Positions 1 through 10,810 of a stretch of 64,000 nt of DNA are shown here, one piece after another. Source of the stretch: Fistulifera solaris (Eukaryota; Bacillariophyta; Bacillariophyceae; Naviculales; Stauroneidaceae); the NCBI GenBank assembly GCA_030295235.1, contig AP026162.1:1984001-2048000 (forward strand), written 5' to 3'. Both the position numbers and the translations under genes were made by a program. The stretch's first letter is position 1. Each line of letters begins with the position of its first letter. The notes under the pieces were generated by a model. It searched no databases, was not told the origin of the DNA, and was given only the letters and a program-made list of their open reading frames with translations.

Positions 1-236
1 GCGCCACAAAAACAATGCCACCGACAAGCACGCATCACACGCATCAGTGAAATACATGCTGATGACCGACTATGACTATCCACTTACTTCAACTACAGTA
101 ACTTAATTCTAAAAATAATCTAGCTCCAAACACATACGGAGTATTTTTTTATTTTTTAAAAAAAGTTAAGCAATACTGGTAGTCTCGTTTGTCATAGATG
201 ACTTCGTGCATCCTTGAAAATTTACTATGACACGGG
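1..236. other. Left edge, no gene seen
   Basis: AT-rich sequence with a poly-T/poly-A stretch near 146-165. I see no supported gene here. It leads into the first tandem array. Confidence 0.5.
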
Positions 237-1500
237 GTGTTGGTTTACGCCTGCCAAGACTGGAATGTACAGTAGTCATGAACTGAACAACAAAGGAATA
301 TGTTTTGCGTCTCTCGCATCCGTCCATTGTCATTCAACTGCAATTATAATCATAATTACGCGGGTAAATAAAGCTGCAACAATGATGACTCTGAACTACT
401 TGTTAAGCGTTTCTATTATTTTCAAGTCGAAAATCCGAGGATCAATGCCTAGAATTTCCACTATGAACCGGAGTGTTGGTTTACGCCTGCCAAGACTGTG
501 TTGTACAGTAGTCACGAATCATGAACCGAACAACAAAGGATTATGTTTTGCGTCTCTCGCATCCGTCCATTGTCATTCAACTGCAAATATAATCATAATT
601 ACGGGTAAATAAAGTCGCAACAATGATGATTCTGAACTACTCACTCGTCTACGATTTTCTTTTCTTTTCACGTCTATAATCCGAGGATCGATGAATTAAT
701 TTTCCACTATGCAACGGCGTGTTGGTTTACGCCTGCCAAGACTGTGTTGTACAGTAGTCACGAATCATGAACCGAACAACAAAGGATTATGTTTTGCGTC
801 TCTCGCATCCGTCCATTGTCATTCAACTGCAAATATAATCATAATTACGGGTAAATAAAGTCGCAACAATGATGATTCTGAACTACTCACTCGTCTACGA
901 TTTTCTTTTCTTTTCACGTCTATAATCCGAGGATCGATGAATTAATTTTCCACTATGCAACGGCGTGTTGGTTTACGCCTGCCAAGACTGTGTTGTACAG
1001 TAGTCACGAATCATGAACCGAACAACAAAGGATTATGTTTTGCGTCTCTCGCATCCGTCCATTGTCATTCAACTGCAAATATAATCATAATTACGGGTAA
1101 ATAAAGTCGCAACAATGATGATTCTGAACTACTCACTCGTCTACGATTTTCTTTTCTTTTCACGTCTATAATCCGAGGATCAATGCCTCGAATTTCCACT
1201 ATGCAACGGCGTGTTGGTTTACGCCTGCCAAGACTGTGTTGTACAGTAGTCACGAATCATGAACCGAACAACAAAGGATTATGTTTTGCGTCTCTCGCAT
1301 CCGTCCATTGTCATTCAACTGCAAATATAATCATAATTACGGGTAAGTAAAGTCGCAACAATGATGATTCTGAACTACTTGTCTACGATTTTCTTTTCTT
1401 TTCACGTCTATAATCCGAGGATCGATGAATTAATTTTCCACTATGCAACGGCGTGTTGGTTTACGTCAGCCAAGACTGGATTGTACAGTAGTCATGAATC
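237..1500. repeat. Tandem array 1, about 246-bp unit, six copies
   Basis: The string GTGTTGGTTTACG recurs at about 237, 473, 719, 965, 1211 and 1453, giving spacings of 236, 246, 246, 246 and 242 bases. Each unit then carries CCAAGACTG, a GTACAGTAGTCA block, a conserved stretch ending in CATTCAACTGCAA, and an AT-rich tail. The first and last copies are the most diverged, as expected at the edges of an array. Short open frames inside are periodic by-products and not genes. The array lies about 0.9 kb upstream of the EXS gene. Confidence 0.95.
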
Positions 1501-2430
1501 ACAATTGTTTCACTTGTCGTGACGCTTGGTGACGATGCCTTTCACAAAAACAAAACGTCGCCTTTGACATAACAACAAAGCAATGTCGAGTTCATTACCA
1601 TCTTTGGCTCCTCTTACTATACTAAATGAAATCAATAAACAGGTGTTTCTGCTTCGTTTTCTCTTTAACAGCGGCTAAAGCAACAATCAACCGTCAAACA
1701 TCTTTGAAGCAGACGGAAATTCTGTATATACGTTGGAGCCTAGTTGACACAAACGCTTGCATAGATAACTGAGAAATGTGTGATGGCACGGAGAAGAAGA
1801 GAATCAGAAGCGTTGAAACCGAAGCCATGCACGGCTTATCGAAATCCGGCACCCCGGCCGGAGGCTGGCCGTCTTCTACAACTGTCCTGCATCAGAAGGT
1901 CGAGCATGTAGTTTCTCCGCGTACGCAAAAATGTGGGCATGTTATGTTTTCACCTCCACAGAGATTCAGGGTATTGGAATTGGAACCGATGGCTGATACC
2001 GTCTGCGTCATTTGTTGTTACTTTGCACTTTGCACTCACAGAAAATCTGAGGTCATTTTTCCAACGGCACTTAATTGCAGTCATGGTACGACATTTACGA
2101 TTTTTGGTGGCGGTTGAATTACTCTCTCCGCCCAAGAGTACATGCACCAACCCGCGGAGTGCACGCTCAAAAACACGGAGGGAGCAAAAAGGACGAAAAA
2201 GCCACGACGAAACGGACGCAAAGCTGTGATGACCGCAAGCTCACTGTTAAAGACAATAAAATTGGTCAATCAACAAGATCAGTCTTCCTTTCTTCTCTAG
2301 AGTAGCCTATTCTCATAGTGCGATTGCATACGCTTCGATAGGGAAACAGCGGAGCAAACCGAAGAGTTGCTTGGAGACTTTGCAATAGATCCTCTTTCTT
2401 TTCAGTTTCGAAGAATCATCGCCGTGCAAG
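1501..2430. other. Intergenic stretch before the EXS gene
   Basis: About 930 bases without a convincing gene. Overlapping short frames at 1776-2117 and 1933-2229 lack recognisable domains and compete with each other. The segment presumably holds the promoter and 5' UTR of the gene that starts at 2431, but I see no specific site. Confidence 0.4.
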
Positions 2431-4546
2431 ATGGATTTTTCTGTTGTGGCAGCAGTCGGCTCGTTTTTCATGTCAGAGCGTGTCTTAAAGCCTAAGGCGA
2501 CAGTCTTGGTTCTTCTGGGATGCGTACTGACGTATGACTTGACAACAAAGACTCACGACGTGGCCAGTTTGCGCGTCTACCGAGGTAAGTAGACCGTTGG
2601 CAGTATTTATTTTTATTTGAAAGACGCAAGCTAATTCAGTTCGAATACGAAAGGACCTGCACTGCTGGCCTTCACCTTGATGATGGTTGCATTCTCGTTA
2701 CGGACTTGGAGGCGAAATGGAGTTGCTTGTGATGAGTTATTATTTTTGCCGGGCACGTCCTATGCAGAATCACAAAGATCTAGTAACGAGGTGCCTTCGG
2801 CGGAAGGTGATCTAGCAGGTGGATCAGCATGGAACTTGGATTCGGCTGAGCCTATTTTGGAAATGACAAATCAGGTTACAAGTACGAGTCGCCATCGTCC
2901 CCGCTCATTGTCACGCGATAGCTCCCTTTCTTCGATTCGAGAGTTTGCAAAAGCTGGGACGACGAAGAAAACGCCCCAGAAAACGATCAAGAGCGCGTTC
3001 CACTAAGTGTTAATGAACAAGATATAAGGAGAACGGGAAGTAATGTTACAGTGGCAAGGAGTCCGGGCGGCTCCAATGAAATCGTGCACCCACCAGATGC
3101 CGTTGATCGTTTTCGCGAGAATCACCCGCGGATTACAGGTCTTGGAAGTTTCTTCTTTTTCGCAACTCGACAACTAGCACACAAAGTGCGGCGTACGCCC
3201 CCTCTGGCCCTTCGGTGGTCGGTGCTGCCCTTGATCTTTCAATGCCGATTTTGTTCAATTTTCATCTGTTCATTGAAGCTTTCAACCACTACGACAATCA
3301 CGGTGGACCCGAAACACCTGCAAAAATACTGCCTTTGATTTTCTTGAGTGTCTTGCTGGTACGGACAACCATACCACCCGGACGTCGAGGTCGGTTTTGG
3401 GGGACAATGATGTTCATTTTCATGGCGCCACTTCACGCCAGCCAATTTCGTGACTCCTATTTGGGCGACGTGGTGACATCTCTAGTGCGTCCATTGCAAG
3501 ACGTTATGTTTGCATTGGCTTATTATGTCACAGTTGTCTATGGTAGTTTGTCGGGGGACTATGGATTGTCGGACAGCGGCAGAATTCTCGGGTCGAGTCG
3601 CGTTCTACATAATGTTGTATTGCCATCGTGTTCTCTTCTGCCTCTTTGGTGGAAGTTTCTGCAAACATTGCGAGAGTGCTACGATACGGAGAAGCGCTGG
3701 CCTCATTTGGGAAACGCCTTCAAGTATTTGTCGGCAGCGTTAGTGATCATGTATGGAATGACCCATCCCGAGGAGCGATGGGGCCCGCAATGGATTTTTG
3801 CGTTCATAGTTGCGGTGCTTTATCAAATCTGGTGGGATACAATTATGGATTGGGAGCTCTTCGTAGTGGTGCCGCGACAAGAGGAGCATCTCGCAGAGAG
3901 CACCTGTTTCACGCGTATATCGTCAGTCAGACCCAACTCGTACATTCTATTGAATCTACAGCGTTACATCATTCAACCCACACGTGATATAATATGGCTT
4001 GCATTGAGCTATATACCGAGCTGGAAGCAGATTCAGCTAAGACCACAGAGACTTTACAAGGATGAGGCATTTTACTGGAGAATATTTGCCTACAACTGTG
4101 TTTTCCGAGCGGCATGGATGCTATGCTTCATTCCCTCATATCACCTCGACGGAAGAAGTTTCAGCGCTGACACCCACACATATGTCGGAGTCCTATTACC
4201 AGTCATTGAAATCTTACGACGAACATTTTGGGGCTTCTTGCTCTTGGAAGTCAAAACAATTCAAATGACTAATTCCACGGCAGCCTACAATTCTGTTGAA
4301 TGCCGAGAAGATGCAGATGTATCCGTAGACTCAGATGACAACAGCAAACACGGAGCGCGACAGTTTCTCCCTTCGTGGCTCGGTAATCAGCAGCAGCTAC
4401 ACCACGATGCTGCTACAATTTCGTCTAGGGTTAATATGAAAGATCTTTTTGATTTTGACGAAGCAACACGGCACAAGTTATTCCTTGCCGAGCTGTCGAC
4501 CTGGGCGCTTGCATTTATCGGATTGGGGCTGTGGGTAACAACGTGA
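2431..4546 (+). CDS. EXS-domain (ERD1/XPR1/SYG1-type) multi-pass membrane protein
   Basis: Probable Golgi or ER membrane protein of the EXS family, which is linked to phosphate export (XPR1) and Golgi retention (ERD1). Exon 1 is 2431-2584 and the intron 2585-2653 (GTAAGT...AG); splicing joins VYR to GPALLAF, a membrane segment. A Ser/Glu-rich loop follows, then the EXS core with PLWWKFLQTLRECYDT, HLGNAFKYLSA, several membrane helices and FRAAWMLCFIP. No N-terminal SPX domain is visible, so it resembles ERD1/plant EXS proteins more than full XPR1. The frame changes at an A run (2949-2952) and a C run (3198-3202). One base added at each gives a continuous product of about 682 residues. The family call is firm; the substrate and compartment are not. 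Confidence 0.82.
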
Positions 4547-5402
4547 AGGGGAGCCTGTGGGATGCGAATTGAGATAGACGACTTGTGACAGAACAGTGCA
4601 AACGCTCGAACCAAACAAGATACTTACCCATGATTACTAACAATCATGCACGTTGTCTTTGACGAACCTAGTCAAATATCGAGCGGTTTCATTCCGTACA
4701 TTGTCGCGGTCGTCCAATTTCGAGCTCACTTGGACCACGTGTTGTGTGAAGGAGAAGTGTACTGGTATTGCTCCTGACGGAGTGTCACTTAAGGGTTGGA
4801 TTAGGCTTAGAATAAGAAGAAGATCGCCTGTTCAACGAACGGATCGAATAAGAGCGAATAAGCCGTCATAAGTCATAAGCGATTACCATCGCTTCGATAA
4901 AGGATGAGTTAGCCATCACTATTAACAACCGCTACAAATATGCTTCATTTGATCATCTTCAGCAGCATCAGGAAATTGTTAGGGCGTCGAAATTCCTTGC
5001 GAAATCGTATTCTTTCGTGCTATCCTAGTATTGACTATAGGGCCAATATGTAGATTACTTATCTGCACGACTGCTTTTTAGCCATGAGTCAATATTACAC
5101 AGCACACTGCTCCGCAAACCCCTTTGCGTCGACAACCTGGTAAGCTACATTTATTATAAGATGATATCATATTCTTTAGCAGCAAGTGCAAACCTTTCTA
5201 AAGTAGTTACTGACGTCGAAGTTTTTCCGGGTCGTTGTCTTTCGTACTTACTATAAACCAAAGTGTACATTTAGCCATGACTGCACTTTAGTCACGAGAA
5301 CGAATGACACACCAAGAACCAAGAATAAACTCGATATGCTTTGATGCTTTTGATGATGCATGGCAGTCGGCATGCTCAATGCTTTGTGTGCAATCTTTAA
5401 TC
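4547..5402. other. Intergenic stretch with short inverted repeats
   Basis: No gene seen. It contains a 7-bp-arm hairpin near 4876-4893 (AAGCGAT...ATCGCTT) and a TGACT...AGTCA palindrome at 5278-5294. The latter resembles cores in arrays 1 and 3 and single copies at 19.7-20.0 kb. Confidence 0.45.
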
Positions 5403-6470
5403 ATGCCCAAGATGAATCATCGCCTTCTGCATCAGAGACTAACGAAACTCGCAAAAGAATTTGTTCTCTTTCTCCTCATAGCCCTCTTCGAGCGCCCATG
5501 CGTGACATCTTTGTCTCTTTCGACGACACGACGACAAATTTTACTCCAGCCCATCGTCCTGGGGTCTTTGGCAGCACCACAAAACGCCAACGCCGCCAGA
5601 GGAGCAGCCGAACTGGATCTCGAGTTTTACGTTCGCGACTTTATCGGTGGCAACCGTCCCGAGGGGAATGTACAAGCTTCGACTCTTCCGATATTGGCAC
5701 CTCCCCGAACACTCTCGCCATTCTTTGAGAAAGTTTTGAACAAAGAATGCTCAATAGATTGCTTGGCCACGCAACAATTGATCGCACAGATCCAGAGACG
5801 AGACCAAAAACGTGAAACTGCCTTGTTAGAAAAAGAGATACACCGACAAGCGCATACAATCGGAGAAGGTGCTAGGAAGAGCTTCTATAGTAGAGCTCCG
5901 TGGGAGAGTGAAACCATGACAGATCAGTACTTTTTTGATTTGACAGCTTATTCATTTTGGAAAACTGCTGCTGTCCTGCTTCCTAATTTTGCGGATCGAG
6001 ACATGTTCGTGCGCAATTTAGGTCGCTCAATCTACCAAAGCCTCCGTGACGAACGCCTTCTCCAAACAAAATGCCGAGAGGAGAGTTTGTCGAGCTCCAT
6101 TCCCTGTGTCGTTGCGGTGCTAGACTGTTTCGTCTCCACCAACTTTTGCAAAGCCTATCGGCTGGGTGAAAAGATTGACGACGAGTATCTTTTTTTGGAC
6201 GACATTGACAACCAAGCGTGGTCGAACGGTGTCTCGGTGGATTGCTTACTGAGCATCTTTGAATCGGCCACACTGGGATCAAGCTTGCAAATTACCGGTG
6301 AGCAATCTCGATTCATTCCCGACCTCGTGGGTCCCACAATTGCCGCGGTATGGGATACACAATCGACCGTGCAATGGGAAAGTTACTTTGTGGACCCCGA
6401 GTACCGTCCCAATCCAAAGGATTACTTTCCAAACGAACAGCTATTTCAATACACTTTAGCGAAACGATGA
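5403..6470 (+). CDS. Probable thylakoid-lumen protein with a bipartite plastid leader, function unknown
   Basis: I do not recognise the mature domain. The N-terminus reads MPKMNHRLL, a hydrophobic ER-type signal (EFVLFLLIALF), then SLSTTRRQ, a second hydrophobic stretch (ILLQPIVLGSLAA) and an A-N-A-A cleavage-like site. A twin arginine before the second stretch fits a thylakoid Tat signal behind a diatom plastid leader. The mature part is about 300 residues, soluble, with several cysteines (EC..DC, TKC) and no membrane segment. The frame is open back to an ATG at 5304, but starting at 5403 or 5412 puts the signal peptide near the N-terminus, so I prefer these. Convergent with the ArfGAP gene. 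Targeting is inference; the ORF is well supported by length. Confidence 0.7.
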   Translation: MPKMNHRLLHQRLTKLAKEFVLFLLIALFERPCVTSLSLSTTRRQILLQPIVLGSLAAPQNANAARGAAELDLEFYVRDFIGGNRPEGNVQASTLPILAPPRTLSPFFEKVLNKECSIDCLATQQLIAQIQRRDQKRETALLEKEIHRQAHTIGEGARKSFYSRAPWESETMTDQYFFDLTAYSFWKTAAVLLPNFADRDMFVRNLGRSIYQSLRDERLLQTKCREESLSSSIPCVVAVLDCFVSTNFCKAYRLGEKIDDEYLFLDDIDNQAWSNGVSVDCLLSIFESATLGSSLQITGEQSRFIPDLVGPTIAAVWDTQSTVQWESYFVDPEYRPNPKDYFPNEQLFQYTLAKR

Positions 6471-6652
6471 TGACGACGTTGCAACAATCACATGTGCTAG
6501 TTACAACAGGATGATGTTACCACAATGCAATGACTATAATCGCTGCAAAATTCATTGTCTATAAACTTGCTATCGTCATCAATTTGTGCGTTTCTAATAA
6601 GGTCGTCTATAACTATTATTTTGCTTGAATTGTCTGATATTCAGCGCGTTCT

Positions 6653-7243
6653 TTATTTAACAGCGATGGGTGTAATCGCGGGGGCTGACATTGGTTGGTC
6701 TTTGGGTAAAGAAGCTTGACTGGTCGTCAGAGCCGGTCGTTGCAGGTTCCGACTCGCCTCACGTCCTCGATACGTTCCAGCCTTTACGACTGCTTGTACG
6801 TGATGCTCTAAATGCGTCGCATAAAACTTTCCTGCCTTGGTTCGATATCGAATGCTGGCATTGGGGGACGATCGACCAAGGTGATGACGATCAAAGAAGC
6901 CTTCCAATTGCGCGTTTCCTCCTTCCAGTAAACTCAAAATCTGCGCATGCGTCCAGGCGTCCATACCAATGGATCGCACAATCGATGTGCCGACTCCGTA
7001 CGAGCGGTGACGGCCACTGCATTGGAGACAGACGAGTGCCCCAAAGGTCACCGAAGCCCATTCCGGATGGTTGCGACCACAATCCATGCAACACTGATTG
7101 CCGGGGAGTGATCGTATGAAACGACGGCATGCGGGAGGAATGGGAGCCGCGCTGTCAGGACGGTTGTGGTGGATGCGAAAACGCTCCAATTCATTCGCCG
7201 CATCGGCGAGTAGTTGGGGGCACACGTTATTCTCGTTGGTCAT
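6653..7243 (-). CDS. ArfGAP-domain protein
   Basis: GTPase-activating protein for ARF-type small GTPases in vesicle traffic. The 196-residue product has the ArfGAP zinc finger at about residues 52-80: CMDCGRNHPEWASV followed by CLQCSGRHRSYG, matching C-x2-C-x16-C-x2-C. The arginine after the second CxxC (SGRHR), where the catalytic arginine finger of the family lies, is present. IRSIGMDAWT follows in the family order. The C-terminal 50 residues are low complexity and there is no PH, ankyrin or coiled-coil extension, so it is a minimal ArfGAP. Which ARF it acts on cannot be told. Confidence 0.93.
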   Translation of the reverse strand: MTNENNVCPQLLADAANELERFRIHHNRPDSAAPIPPACRRFIRSLPGNQCCMDCGRNHPEWASVTFGALVCLQCSGRHRSYGVGTSIVRSIGMDAWTHAQILSLLEGGNAQLEGFFDRHHLGRSSPNASIRYRTKAGKFYATHLEHHVQAVVKAGTYRGREASRNLQRPALTTSQASLPKDQPMSAPAITPIAVK

Positions 7244-7755
7244 GATAGTTGTTGTTGGCGTCGATCGTGGAGGAGAACTCGAATTGTGAGCTCAAAGGAT
7301 GGAGTCTTGTGTGGTCTCCAAGGGGTCCGGTTTTCTTAGATGAAAAACCTTTTCGAGTGTATTGTCGGTTTTATATTCGAGAGCAGTTTTCAAGAGACCA
7401 GTTTTCACCCAAATGTTAGTCGACTTTTGGTGCGAACGAAAACGTTTGGCGTTTTGACGTTTTCGCGGAGTGTCTTGGCTGGTCGGAGTTTCTTTCCCGT
7501 ATCACCTTCTTACACTTTATGAGTAGAGTGGAACAATTCCCGACTAAAAAGTTCCGCCGTTTGGGCGAGCCAAATTCTTCGTCCTTCCGTCCGTCGTCCG
7601 TCCACGTCGAAAGAATATGGGTGTAACAACGTAACTATGGTTGAGTCAGCGTGGTCTCACTTTTAGTTTTACTTCCACCAAAGCCTCCCATTAGCTCTAT
7701 TACATTATAATTGACGCTTGTTTGCTTTCAAAACGTGAAATAGCGTAAAGATATA
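7244..7755. other. Head-to-head gap before array 2
   Basis: Promoter side of the ArfGAP gene. No gene, RNA or clear motif seen. Several related GTTTTCG/TTTTGG strings around 7380-7470 suggest local low-grade repetition. Confidence 0.4.
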
Positions 7756-9475
7756 TTGCTTCGAATGTCTACGTGATTTCACGTAGGCCTATCGTAGGGA
7801 AACTTATCGACAGAGGGGAACCCGGATATCATTCAGTTCGAACAAACCATTCCTTCGCGATCTACCGTTTCCCTTCTGAGCGTACCAGATACGTCGTACA
7901 ACTGATCCTCGTGTTAGACAAGCATAGTAGAGAAAGTAATACTATAAAGGACAAGTTTCAAAAAAAAAATTTTTTGTTGCCGTTTGGTCCCCTTGTCAAT
8001 ATTTCACTTCTACCAACACCTCTCATGAATTTTATGACATTACAATTGACGATTGTTAGATTTCAAAACGTGAAATAGCGTAAAGACTCAATGCTTCGAA
8101 TGTCTACGTGATTTCACTTAGGCCTCGTAAGGAAATTTATCGACAGAGGGGGAACCCGGATATCATACAGTTCGAACAAACCATTCTGTGTGGCCGTTTA
8201 GGTCCCCTTGTCAATATTTCACTTCTACCAACACCTCTCATGAATTGTATTACATTAGGTCTACATGGGACGTTTGTTGGATTCAAAACGAGACGAAGAA
8301 CATAAACTCAATGCTTCGAAAGTCTACGTGATTTCACGTAGGCCTCGTGAGGAAATTTATCGACAGAGGGGGAACCCGGATATCATACAGTTCGAGCAAA
8401 CCATTTTGTGTGGCCGTTTAGGTCCCCTTGTCAATATTTCACTTCTACCAACACCTCTCATGAATTGTATTACATTAGGTCTACATGGGACGTTTGTTGG
8501 ATTCAAAACGAGACGAAGAACATAAACTCAATGCTTCGAAAGTCTACGTGATTTCACGTAGGCCTCGTGAGGAAATTTATCGACAGAGGGGGAACCCGGA
8601 TATCATACAGTTCGAGCAAACCATTTTGTGTGGCCGTTTAGGTCCCCTTGTCAATATTTCACTTCTACCAACACCTCTCATGAATTTTATGACATTACAA
8701 TTGACGATTGTTAGATTTCAAAACGTGAAATAGCGTCAAGACTCAATGCTTCGAATGTCTACGTGATTTCACTTAGGCCTCGTAAGGAAATTTATCGACA
8801 GAGGGGGAACCCGGATATCATACAGTTCGAGCAAACCATTTTGTGTGGCCGTTTTGGTCCCCTTGTCAATATTTCACTTCTACCAACACCTCTCATGAAT
8901 TGTATTACATTAGGTCTACATGGGACGTTTGTTGGATTCAAAACGAGACGAAGAACATAAACTCAATGCTTCGAAAGTCTACGTGATTTCACGTAGGCCT
9001 CGTAGGGAAATTTATCGACAGAGGGGGAACCCGGATATCATACAGTTCGAACAAACCATTTTGTGTCGCCGTTTAGGTCCCCTTGTCAATATTTCACTTC
9101 TACCAACACCTCTCATGAATTTTATGACATTACAATTGACGATTGTTAGATTTCAAAACGTGAAATAGCGTAAAGACTCAATGCTTCGAATGTCTACGTG
9201 ATTTCACTTAGGCCTCGTAAGGAAATTTATCGACAGAGGGGGAACCCGGATTTCATACAGTTCGAACAAACCATTCTGTGTGGCCGTTTAGGTCCCCTTG
9301 TCAATATTTCACTTCTACCAACACCTCTCATGAATTTTATGACATTACAATTGACGATTGTTAGATTTCAAAACGTGAAATAGCGTAAAGACTCAATGCT
9401 TCGAAAGTCTACGTGATATCACGTAGGCGTCGTAGGGAAATTTATCGACAGAGGGGGACCCCGGATTGCGGCCGC
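7756..9475. repeat. Tandem array 2, 215/220-bp units of two subtypes
   Basis: The anchor TGCTTCGAA recurs at about 7756, 8091, 8311, 8531, 8746, 8966, 9181 and 9396. Units of 220 bp (type B, with ACATTAGGTCTACATGGG) and 215 bp (type A, with ACATTACAATTGACGATTG) are interspersed in the order A' B B A B A A; the first unit is longer (335 bp). After each anchor lies CTACGTGA-TT-TCACGTAG, a perfect palindrome at 7769, 8324, 8544 and 8979. One arm is mutated at 8104, 8759 and 9194, and the copy at 9409 has spacer TA. Open frames of 60-86 codons repeat through the array and are not genes. It fills the head-to-head gap between the ArfGAP and the kinase. Confidence 0.96.
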
Positions 9476-9551
9476 ACACGATCGAGAATAATTTTGTTGC
9501 ATTTCAAACGAACTTGCAATATAAGCAGGAAGACGAACGGAATATGTCAGA

Positions 9552-10697
9552 ATGACAAGCATTCATGACCTTATTGAACCTTTCGGTGAGGAAACTATTA
9601 CAGAGCTCTGTCGTTTCGGTAATGCGACGCTGACGCGAGGAGCGTTCGGCCATATTTCGCTCGCTTTGCGATCGACCGACCCGAAATATGAGCTGGTGGT
9701 GATCAAAACGATTCAAGTCAACAATCGAGAGACGGATGCCTTTCATGAAATTAAGACACTTCTTGCGTTACAAAGAACCGACCAGAATGAACCGCATCCC
9801 AATATAGTCAAACTGCTGGCCGTGTACGCCAAGAATCCATCGTCCTTGGCCTTGGCGTTCGAATACTGTCCCGTAGATCTGTCTTTGTCGTTGGAATGGA
9901 GACGTCGGCGAAGGAAACATCCGAGGTTGTTACAGATGAATATCATTCGACTCATTGCGCGGGATATTTTGAATGCTCTTTCCTTTTGTCATGAAAAGGG
10001 GATCGTTCATCGTGATGTCAAGCCCGGAAATCTACTCGTGTCGCAAGACGGATACGTACGACTCTGTGACTTTGGTTTGGCGCGATCGTGTGCTGATGAC
10101 GACTCCCAAGGCCTCTGTACATTGTTTTATAGGTCCCCCGAAAGTTTGTTGGGGGATACGCAAAACTGTCGTCCCGCATTGGATAGTTTCGCCGCCGGAC
10201 TTATTGTCGCCGAACTCTGTTTGGGTCGCACATTGTGGGAAGGTACCAATGAAATGGAGCAATTGGGATTCATCTTTCGTTCGCTGGGGACACCGCACGA
10301 GCATCATTGGCCGGGTGCGCTGCAGCTCGTGGAAACGTACCATTATGGGAGATTGCCGTTTGCGTCAACGGGTCCTCAGCTTTGGCGTTCCATGGTACCG
10401 CGTGTGATGGAAAGTGCTCATTTGGAAGATTTCGTGGCATTGACCGTGGCTTTGGATCCGGAGAAACGCATGTCTGCCAAACAGGCCATGGAACACCCAT
10501 GGTTGTGCCATGCCGCCGTGGTCGAGAGGACCAGTCTTCTTTGTGAACTAGTCCCCGACGAATTGGATGCCCCATTGTTTCTGTCTTCTCCAAACGAAGC
10601 GTCGTCCGCATTGGACGAAGTTCCAGTTCGTCAAGTATTGGGTTTAGCGGAGCGGAGGAGGGCGTTCCTCTCGCAATTTGACACATGGAAGGATTAA
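9552..10697 (+). CDS. CDK-like (CMGC) protein kinase
   Basis: Ser/Thr kinase of 381 residues. The glycine-rich loop is degenerate (TRGAFGHISLA). The VIK lysine follows, a C-helix glutamate lies in AFHEIKTLL, the catalytic loop is HRDVKPGNLL, the metal motif DFGLARS, and the activation segment ends YRSPESLLG. The SPE in place of APE and the CMGC-like insert after TLWEGTNEMEQLG point to a CDK/CDK20-like kinase, but no PSTAIRE helix is present. The tail beyond the kinase fold is short and unrecognised. A four-codon upstream ORF (9544-9555) overlaps the start as ATGA. Convergent with the DDT-PHD gene, 113 bp apart. Confidence 0.9.
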   Translation: MTSIHDLIEPFGEETITELCRFGNATLTRGAFGHISLALRSTDPKYELVVIKTIQVNNRETDAFHEIKTLLALQRTDQNEPHPNIVKLLAVYAKNPSSLALAFEYCPVDLSLSLEWRRRRRKHPRLLQMNIIRLIARDILNALSFCHEKGIVHRDVKPGNLLVSQDGYVRLCDFGLARSCADDDSQGLCTLFYRSPESLLGDTQNCRPALDSFAAGLIVAELCLGRTLWEGTNEMEQLGFIFRSLGTPHEHHWPGALQLVETYHYGRLPFASTGPQLWRSMVPRVMESAHLEDFVALTVALDPEKRMSAKQAMEHPWLCHAAVVERTSLLCELVPDELDAPLFLSSPNEASSALDEVPVRQVLGLAERRRAFLSQFDTWKD

Positions 10698-10810
10698 TGA
10701 CAGAGGACGTTCATCCCTTACTTCTACAGTACTGTAAAAATCAAGATTCTTTTCCACAGCGTTTACGCCCGTTCGTCTAATATTTACAAATTCTAGCTTG
10801 GAAACAATGG

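Noticed and set aside
237-1500. CRISPR-like array
   Set aside because: Units of about 246 bp are repeated as a whole with no short-repeat/spacer structure, in a eukaryotic genome.
7773-9383. Series of 60-86 codon plus-strand frames with near-identical peptides
   Set aside because: They follow the 215/220-bp period of array 2 exactly and have no domain; a tandem repeat with no stop in one frame produces them.
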